Assembly: GCA_902797475.1 (NCBI GenBank)
Contig: CADBTG010000061.1
Coordinates: 1-10,577 of the forward strand
Reading direction: 5' to 3'
Length of the DNA stretch: 10,577 bases
Source of the DNA: an uncultured Lachnospiraceae bacterium
GTDB lineage: Bacteria; Bacillota; Clostridia; Lachnospirales; Lachnospiraceae
Both the position numbers and the translations under genes were made by a program. This document shows, piece by piece, positions 5,603 to 10,577 of the stretch. The notes under the pieces are model-generated. The model was not told the origin of the DNA. It saw nothing but the letters and a program-made list of their open reading frames with translations, and made no database searches. Positions within the stretch are counted from its first letter, which is position 1, and the number at the start of each line of letters is the position of its first letter.

Positions 5603-6873
5603 CGGAAACGGTTCAAAACGGAACCCGGTCCGGGCACGTGAAGGCGCCTGCCTCGAAATCCGCCGCACACAGGCTTCTGATTACGGCGGCGCTTTCGCAG
5701 GAGGAGAGCACGGTATACTGCGACACGATGTCCGACGACATCGCGGCGACGATGGACTGTCTCGGTGCTCTCGGAGCGACTTTCGAGCAGGGCGACGGGT
5801 TCATCCGGGTTTCGCCCGTTAAAAATCGGCCGGAAGGCATGCGGGAGCTTCGCTGCAAGGAAAGCGGCTCCACGCTTCGGTTTTTGATGCCGGTTGCGGC
5901 TGCGCTCGGGGCGAGTGTCACATTTGTCATGGAAGGGAAGCTTCCCGAGAGGCCTCACAAAGCCCTGACCGACGAGCTTTCGCGCCATAATGTAAGCGTT
6001 TCGCAGGAGGGCGGTCTGTTAAAGCTCTCCGGGCAGCTTACGCCCGGCGATTATACGCTTCCGGGCGATATTTCATCGCAGTTCATCTCGGGGCTTTTAT
6101 TCGCCCTACCGATGCTTCCGGGGGACAGCACCCTGACGATCACCGGAAAGCGCGAATCCGTTTCGTATATCACGATGACCGAGCAGGCGGTTTCCGAGGC
6201 CGGAATTGTCTTTGAAAAGACCGATTGGGGCTACCGGATTCCGGGCAGGCAGTGCTACCGCGCACCGAAGGAAACGGTTGTCGAGGGAGACTGGTCCGGC
6301 GCGGCATTTATGCTTGTTGCGGGCGCTTTCTCGAAACAGGGCATCACGGTTACGGGGCTTCGGCAGGATTCCTGTCAGGGAGACCGGCGGATTCTTTCGA
6401 TTCTTAGGGATTTCGGCGCCGAAGTGGTAATCGATGAGACTGAGGTCCTCGTTCGAAGGGGAAATCTTAAGGGACAGCGGATAGACGCTTCGGAAATACC
6501 CGATTTGGTGCCGGTTCTGGCGATTTTGGCAGCAGGCGCGGACGGCGAGACCGTGATTGCACATGCCGAGCGGCTTCGGATGAAGGAGTCCGACCGGCTG
6601 AAAACAACGACAGCAATGCTTTCCGCGCTCTCGGGCGATATTACCGAGACGGCGGACGGCCTTTTGATACGGGGCGGCAGGCGGCTTAAAGGCGGCAATG
6701 CGGATTCGGCAAAGGATCACCGGATTGCGATGTCGGCCGCAGTGGCAGCAGGGCTTTCGGACGGCCCGGTGCGGATTTCGGATGCGCAGTGTGCTGCCAA
6801 ATCCTACCCGTCCTTCTTTACGGATTACAACAGTTTAAGCCTTGAAGGCAATACAGAGAAAGGGGAGCGGTAA
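5599..6873 (+). CDS. aroA: EPSP synthase (3-phosphoshikimate 1-carboxyvinyltransferase)
   Basis: Transfers the enolpyruvyl group of PEP to shikimate 3-phosphate, the sixth step of the pathway. From ATG 5599 the protein has 424 residues, normal for the two-domain inside-out barrel fold. Motifs are KAPASKSAAHRLL (15-27) with Lys20, Ser21 and Arg25; ESGSTLRF (88-95); the PEP-contacting Arg118 in LPERPH; ISSQFISGLL (158-167); Asp302 in EIPDLVP; RMKESDRL (327-334) with Glu330; and KDHRIAMS (372-379). Relative to the Escherichia coli LGNAGTAMRP loop, the glycine is kept (Gly90), while the Thr and Pro positions are Ser91 and Phe95. The class II SAQxK motif is absent (SSQF instead). The start overlaps the aroB stop by four bases. 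Its frame ends one base before aroC begins. Confidence 0.95.
   Translation: MTETVQNGTRSGHVKAPASKSAAHRLLITAALSQEESTVYCDTMSDDIAATMDCLGALGATFEQGDGFIRVSPVKNRPEGMRELRCKESGSTLRFLMPVAAALGASVTFVMEGKLPERPHKALTDELSRHNVSVSQEGGLLKLSGQLTPGDYTLPGDISSQFISGLLFALPMLPGDSTLTITGKRESVSYITMTEQAVSEAGIVFEKTDWGYRIPGRQCYRAPKETVVEGDWSGAAFMLVAGAFSKQGITVTGLRQDSCQGDRRILSILRDFGAEVVIDETEVLVRRGNLKGQRIDASEIPDLVPVLAILAAGADGETVIAHAERLRMKESDRLKTTTAMLSALSGDITETADGLLIRGGRRLKGGNADSAKDHRIAMSAAVAAGLSDGPVRISDAQCAAKSYPSFFTDYNSLSLEGNTEKGER
6861..6867 (+). promoter_or_regulatory. Ribosome binding site deciding the aroC start
   Basis: AGGGGAG ends seven bases before ATG 6875. The frame also has an ATG at 6842, but that would overlap the aroA end by 32 bases and add 11 residues before the conserved N-terminus, so 6875 is chosen. 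Confidence 0.75.
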
Positions 6874-6874
6874 C

Positions 6875-7948
6875 ATGTCGGAATCCTACGGGGAAAACAT
6901 TCAGGTAACGATATTCGGGCAGTCTCACGCGCCGGCCATCGGCGTGACGATAGACGGTCTTCCGGCAGGCGAGGAAATCGATCTTGACGAGCTCAGGGCG
7001 TTCCTTTCGCGCCGTGCACCCGGCAATAACGCCTGGTCGACGCCCCGAAAAGAGGCGGACGAGCCTGAAATCCAGTGCGGAATGGCGAACGGAAAGACCT
7101 GCGGCGCGCCGCTTACGGCAATCATCCGTAACCAAAACACACGGCCCGGCGATTACGCCAATCTGAGAACCGTCCCGAGACCCGGGCATGCTGATTACAC
7201 GGCCTATGTCAAATACGACGGCAGCGCGGACATGAGCGGCGGCGGGCATTTTTCAGGAAGACTTACCGCACCGCTTTGCATCGCGGGCGGCATCTGCAAA
7301 CAGATTCTGAAACGCGAAGGAATAGAGATTAAAGCCCGGATTCAGGCCATCGGCGGCATTGAGGATCCGGGGGACATCCTGACGGAGGAAATCGGGACCG
7401 ATTTTCCGGTCATTCACGTGGAAGCCGGAGCGAAGATGCAGGAATGCATCGCAAAAGCGCTTTCCGAGGGGGATTCTGTCGGCGGCATCATCGAATGCGT
7501 TGTGACGGGGCTTCCGGTCGGGCTCGGCGGACCGCTTTTTGACGGCATGGAGGGAAGGATTTCCCAAGCAGTGTTCGGCATTCCGGCCGTGAAGGGCATC
7601 GAGTTCGGCGTGGGATTTGCCTCAGCTAAGCTTCGGGGAAGCGAGAATAACGATGCATTTTGCATAAAGGACGGATATGTGCAGACCGAGACGAACCGCT
7701 GCGGCGGCATCCTCGGCGGAATCACGAACGGCATGCCGGTGATCTTCCGGGCGGCATTCAAGCCGACGCCGTCTATCTCAAGACCGCAGAAAAGCGTAGA
7801 TCTCACGACCGGTGAGGAAACCACGCTTGAAATAAAGGGAAGGCACGATCCGTGCATCGTCCCGAGAGCCGTACCGGTTGTGGAAGCGGCTGCTGCCATA
7901 GCCGTATATGATGCCCTGTTAGGGAGAAGAAAGGAAGAAAACCGATGA
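6875..7948 (+). CDS. aroC: Chorismate synthase
   Basis: Performs the anti-1,4-elimination of EPSP to chorismate using reduced FMN, the last common step. The 357-residue length fits the family. Key positions are FGQSH (14-18) with catalytic His18, RPGHADYT (102-109) with His105, SGGGHFSGRLTA (121-132) with Arg129 contacting substrate or flavin, the FGVGFASAKLRGSENND segment (244-260), TNRCGGILGGITNGMP (273-288), KPTPS (296-300) and RHDPCIVPRAVPV (323-335). The first motif reads FGQSHAPAIG rather than the common FGESHGxALG; the catalytic His is kept. No fused flavin reductase is present, so reduced FMN must come from elsewhere. The aroA stop is one base upstream, and the aroC stop overlaps the pheA start (ATGA 7945-7948). 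Confidence 0.96.
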   Translation: MSESYGENIQVTIFGQSHAPAIGVTIDGLPAGEEIDLDELRAFLSRRAPGNNAWSTPRKEADEPEIQCGMANGKTCGAPLTAIIRNQNTRPGDYANLRTVPRPGHADYTAYVKYDGSADMSGGGHFSGRLTAPLCIAGGICKQILKREGIEIKARIQAIGGIEDPGDILTEEIGTDFPVIHVEAGAKMQECIAKALSEGDSVGGIIECVVTGLPVGLGGPLFDGMEGRISQAVFGIPAVKGIEFGVGFASAKLRGSENNDAFCIKDGYVQTETNRCGGILGGITNGMPVIFRAAFKPTPSISRPQKSVDLTTGEETTLEIKGRHDPCIVPRAVPVVEAAAAIAVYDALLGRRKEENR

Positions 7949-9087
7949 ATATGCAGGATTACCGTGAACAGATTGACCGGATAGACGCGCAGCTTCTGGA
8001 CCTGTTCGCGCAGAGAATGGATGTTGCCCGCCTGATTGGGGAATACAAGGAGGCCAACGGCCTTGCGGTTCGCGATCCCGAGCGGGAACGGCAGAAGATT
8101 TTGAGCGTTCTCGACAACACGCCGGAGGAGCTTCGCGAATACACCCCGCTTCTGTTTTCGGTTCTTTTTGAGCTGAGCAGAAGCTATCAGTACCGCAATT
8201 CGGAAAAGAAAAGCGAGCTGACCGAGCAGATTCGAAACGCGATTGAGAACACCGACAAAATGCTCTCGGACAATCCGAGCGTTGCCTGCCAGGGCGTTAC
8301 GGGCGCCAATTCACAGGCTGCCTGCGAGAAGTTCTTCCGCTATCCCAAGATCTTCTTCTGCTCGGGTTTTGAGTCGGTGTTTCAGGCCGTTGAAAAAGGC
8401 CTTTGCCGCTACGGCGTGATTCCGCTTGAGAACAGCAACGCCGGCTCCGTGAACATGGTTTACGACCTGATGATGAAGCATCATTTTTATATTGTGCGAA
8501 GCGTCCGGCTGAAGATTAACCATAACCTTCTTGCCCTTCCCGGCGCAACGCTTTCGGGTATCCGCGAGGTTTATTCGCACGAGCAGGCCATTCAGCAGAG
8601 CTCGGCATTTCTCGCAGGCCTTAAGGACGTGCGGGTTATCCCGTGCGAGAACACCGCAACTGCGGCCAAGATGGTCGCGGAGAGCGGCAGAACGGACATC
8701 GCGGCGCTTGCAACGGAGCGGAGCCGCAAGCAGTACGGCTTAATCAGCCTGGCGGATTCCGTGCAGAATACCGATAACAACTACACCCGTTTCATCTGCA
8801 TTTCGAAGAGTCTCGAAATCTATCCCGGCGCCAACCGGACAAGCCTTATGATGACGCTGCCTCACGAGCAGGGTTCTTTGTACCGCATGCTTTCCCGGTT
8901 CTATGCGCTCGGCATTAACCTGAACAAGCTCGAAAGCCGCCCGATTCCCGAGCGCGAATTTGAGTTCATGTTCTATTTCGACCTGGATACGCCGGTTTAC
9001 TCGCCGAACCTGATCAAGCTCATCGGCGAGCTGCAGGAAACCTGCGAGTTCTTCCAGTATCTGGGCAGCTACAGCGAGGAAGTCTGA
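7945..9087 (+). CDS. pheA: Bifunctional chorismate mutase-prephenate dehydratase (P-protein)
   Basis: Rearranges chorismate to prephenate and dehydrates prephenate to phenylpyruvate. The 380 residues hold three parts in order. The AroQ-class helical chorismate mutase (about 1-85) shows the IDRIDAQLLDLFAQRM pattern (10-25), Lys35 and the DPERERQ segment (44-50). Prephenate dehydratase (about 112-285) has GVIPLENSNAGSV (157-169) and the catalytic NYTRF (279-283, Thr281). The C-terminal ACT domain (about 297-375) has GSLY (310-313) in place of the usual GALV and an intact ESRP (330-333), the phenylalanine-binding motif. Feedback by phenylalanine is therefore expected. The only chorismate mutase in the window is here, so the tyrosine branch also depends on this protein. 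The ATG overlaps the aroC stop; a second Met two codons on is an alternative start. The stop is one base before aroE. Confidence 0.95.
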   Translation: MNMQDYREQIDRIDAQLLDLFAQRMDVARLIGEYKEANGLAVRDPERERQKILSVLDNTPEELREYTPLLFSVLFELSRSYQYRNSEKKSELTEQIRNAIENTDKMLSDNPSVACQGVTGANSQAACEKFFRYPKIFFCSGFESVFQAVEKGLCRYGVIPLENSNAGSVNMVYDLMMKHHFYIVRSVRLKINHNLLALPGATLSGIREVYSHEQAIQQSSAFLAGLKDVRVIPCENTATAAKMVAESGRTDIAALATERSRKQYGLISLADSVQNTDNNYTRFICISKSLEIYPGANRTSLMMTLPHEQGSLYRMLSRFYALGINLNKLESRPIPEREFEFMFYFDLDTPVYSPNLIKLIGELQETCEFFQYLGSYSEEV

Positions 9088-9088
9088 C

Positions 9089-10321
9089 ATGCTCTGCGGA
9101 CTGTTAGGGGAAAAACTGGGGCACAGCCATTCGCCGCGCATCCATAAGATGCTCGGTTCGTACGACTATTGCCTTTTTGAGAAAAAGCCGGAGGAAGTGG
9201 AAAGCTTCCTGCGAAACGGGGATTTCAGCGGATTAAACGTGACAATCCCCTATAAAAAGACGGTTTTCGCCTATATGGACGAGGTCAGCGAGACCGCATC
9301 GAAGGTCGGAAGCATCAATACCGTCGTGAAGGACGCCTCGGGGCGGCTCTTCGGCGACAATACCGATGTCTACGGCTTTCAAAAGATGCTTGCGCGCTCC
9401 GGCGTGCCCGTAAAGGGCCGGAAGGTGCTCGTTCTCGGAAGCGGCGGCGCCTCCGTAGCGGTCTGCCACGTCCTTAAGGAGCAGGGCGCCCTGGTAACCG
9501 TCATCAGCCGCTCCGGCGAGGACAATTACACGAACCTTGAGAAGCATCGTGACGCGGCGCTTGTGGTAAATACGACCCCGGTCGGCATGTACCCGAATAC
9601 CGGCGTCAGCCCCCTTGACTTAGATATCTTCCCGCAGCTTGAGGGCGTCCTCGATATCATCTATAATCCGCTCAGAACGGAACTCCTTCTTTCTGCGAAA
9701 AAGCGCGGAATTGCATACGAAAACGGTCTTTACATGCTTGTTGCGCAGGCCAAGCGAAGCGCCGAGCGGTTCACCAAACAGACGATTGCCGACAGCGAAA
9801 TCGACCGGATTTACGATGCGCTTACAAAAGACCTAGCCGATATCATTCTGATCGGCATGCCCGGCTGTGGCAAATCAACCGTGGCGAAGAGGCGCGGCGA
9901 GCTGACCGGCAAGCCGGTTTACGATTCGGACGCTTATTATAAAACCCGTTTCGGAAAGACTCCCGAGGAAGAAATCCTCACGAACGGCGAAGCTGTCTTT
10001 CGGACAAATGAGACCGCTGTTCTTAAGGAACTGGCGGGGCTTTCGGGCATCATCCTCGCAACCGGCGGCGGTGTCGTCACGCGCGAGGAGAATTATAACA
10101 TCCTTCATCAGAACGGGACGGTGATCCGGCTTTACCGCGACCCGAAATACCTTGCGAAGGACCATCGGCCTCTTTCAAAGGGGCGTCCGATTGAAGAACT
10201 GGCTGCGGAACGGGAACCGATGTATCGTCATTTTTCAGATTTGACCGTGAACGTTACGGAAGGCGGAGGCGGCGCGGAGGTTGCCGCGGCAATTCTTAAA
10301 GCATTGGGAGGAAAAGCATGA
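9089..10321 (+). CDS. aroE-aroK: Shikimate dehydrogenase-shikimate kinase fusion
   Basis: A single 410-residue ORF carries two enzymes. Residues 1-about 248 are shikimate dehydrogenase (3-dehydroshikimate to shikimate): GHSHSPRIH (11-19), NVTIPYK (50-56) with catalytic Lys56, GDNTDVYGF (89-97) with Asp93, the Rossmann loop LGSGGAS (116-122) and NTTPVGMYP (161-169). Residues about 250-410 are shikimate kinase (ATP-dependent 3-phosphorylation): P-loop GMPGCGKST (256-264), the shikimate-binding Asp pair in YDSD (278-281), FR (304-305), TGGG (325-328), and the lid HRPLSKGRP (359-367). The two parts meet with almost no linker. All key residues are present, so both activities are expected. GAGGA (9076-9080) lies 8 bases before the ATG, one base after the pheA stop. 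The stop overlaps aroQ (ATGA). No frameshift or internal start is needed to explain the fusion. Confidence 0.94.
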   Translation: MLCGLLGEKLGHSHSPRIHKMLGSYDYCLFEKKPEEVESFLRNGDFSGLNVTIPYKKTVFAYMDEVSETASKVGSINTVVKDASGRLFGDNTDVYGFQKMLARSGVPVKGRKVLVLGSGGASVAVCHVLKEQGALVTVISRSGEDNYTNLEKHRDAALVVNTTPVGMYPNTGVSPLDLDIFPQLEGVLDIIYNPLRTELLLSAKKRGIAYENGLYMLVAQAKRSAERFTKQTIADSEIDRIYDALTKDLADIILIGMPGCGKSTVAKRRGELTGKPVYDSDAYYKTRFGKTPEEEILTNGEAVFRTNETAVLKELAGLSGIILATGGGVVTREENYNILHQNGTVIRLYRDPKYLAKDHRPLSKGRPIEELAAEREPMYRHFSDLTVNVTEGGGGAEVAAAILKALGGKA

Positions 10322-10577
10322 AAATCCTTGTCATTAACGGTCCTAACATTAACATGCTCGGGATGCGGGAGCCTTCTGTATACGGAAACGACAGCTATGT
10401 GGACCTTTTGGATTATATTCAAAATGTTGCAGCGGAGGAAGGCGTCAGTGTCGAGTGCGTGCAGAGCAACCACGAGGGCGACCTGGTCGACTGGATTCAG
10501 CAAACGCCCGGAGTATATGACGGAATCGTTATCAACCCGGCCGCGTATACGCATACAAGCGTGGCGATTCTGGATGC
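10318..10577 (+). CDS. aroQ: Type II 3-dehydroquinate dehydratase, cut by the window edge
   Basis: Dehydrates 3-dehydroquinate to 3-dehydroshikimate, filling the step between aroB and aroE. The first 86 codons are present; family members run about 145 residues, so roughly 40% is missing. Diagnostic motifs are NGPNINMLGMREP (7-19) with Arg17, the catalytic Tyr22 in VYG, QSNHEGDLVDWIQ (49-61), and NPAAYTHTSVA (73-83), which carries the catalytic His79. The last motif has Ala75 where NPGAYTHTS is more usual. GGGAGG (10306-10311) lies six bases before the ATG, which overlaps the fused aroE-aroK stop. Type I dehydroquinase (aroD) is excluded by these motifs. Confidence 0.95.
   Translation, partial: MKILVINGPNINMLGMREPSVYGNDSYVDLLDYIQNVAAEEGVSVECVQSNHEGDLVDWIQQTPGVYDGIVINPAAYTHTSVAILD

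Noticed and set aside
6106..6720. 204-residue minus-strand ORF opposite aroA
   Set aside because: Arg/Pro-rich antisense shadow of a well-supported gene, with no recognisable motif.
1..10577. Mobile elements, CRISPR arrays, tRNA or rRNA genes
   Set aside because: I saw no transposase or integrase, no long terminal repeats, no repeat-spacer array, and no tRNA- or rRNA-like sequence on either strand.

Overview
The window reads as chromosomal DNA of a moderately GC-rich Clostridia-type Bacillota, most likely near Lachnospiraceae. This is inferred from strong GGAGG ribosome sites, sigma-A-like promoters, the form of the DegV, DAHP synthase and P-protein sequences, and the compact aromatic operon. 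No database search was possible, so the taxon is not proven.

Left part (1-1892). A short-chain dehydrogenase/reductase (SDR) gene runs off the left edge on the minus strand. Upstream of it, also on the minus strand, lies a DegV/FakB-type fatty-acid-binding protein gene. A gene for a Cro/C1-type helix-turn-helix (HTH) protein diverges from degV on the plus strand. The 180-base degV/HTH gap holds two good sigma-A-like promoters whose -10 boxes face each other, with a perfect 5-4-5 inverted repeat between them. This looks like an operator, possibly for the HTH protein itself.

Middle (2529-2718). A 190-base leader precedes the aromatic operon. It holds three tandem 16-base units, a small palindrome, a hairpin followed by seven T residues, and a possible 16-codon leader ORF overlapping that hairpin. 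The leader ORF has Trp, Phe, Phe and Tyr codons near its end. This resembles attenuation by aromatic amino acids, but the two Phe codons come for free from the T-tract, so it remains a hypothesis.

Right part (2719-10577). Eight plus-strand genes form one tightly coupled aromatic amino acid operon: DAHP synthase (aroF type), prephenate dehydrogenase (tyrA), 3-dehydroquinate synthase (aroB), EPSP synthase (aroA), chorismate synthase (aroC), chorismate mutase-prephenate dehydratase (pheA), a shikimate dehydrogenase-shikimate kinase fusion (aroE-aroK), and type II 3-dehydroquinase (aroQ, cut by the right edge). Five of the seven junctions are 4-base ATGA overlaps; the other two are 1-base gaps. 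Together they encode every step from phosphoenolpyruvate plus erythrose 4-phosphate to chorismate, then on to phenylpyruvate and 4-hydroxyphenylpyruvate. Visible control points are the N-terminal domain of DAHP synthase, the ACT domain of PheA and the leader. The coding content is ordinary; the novelty, if any, is in the two regulatory regions.
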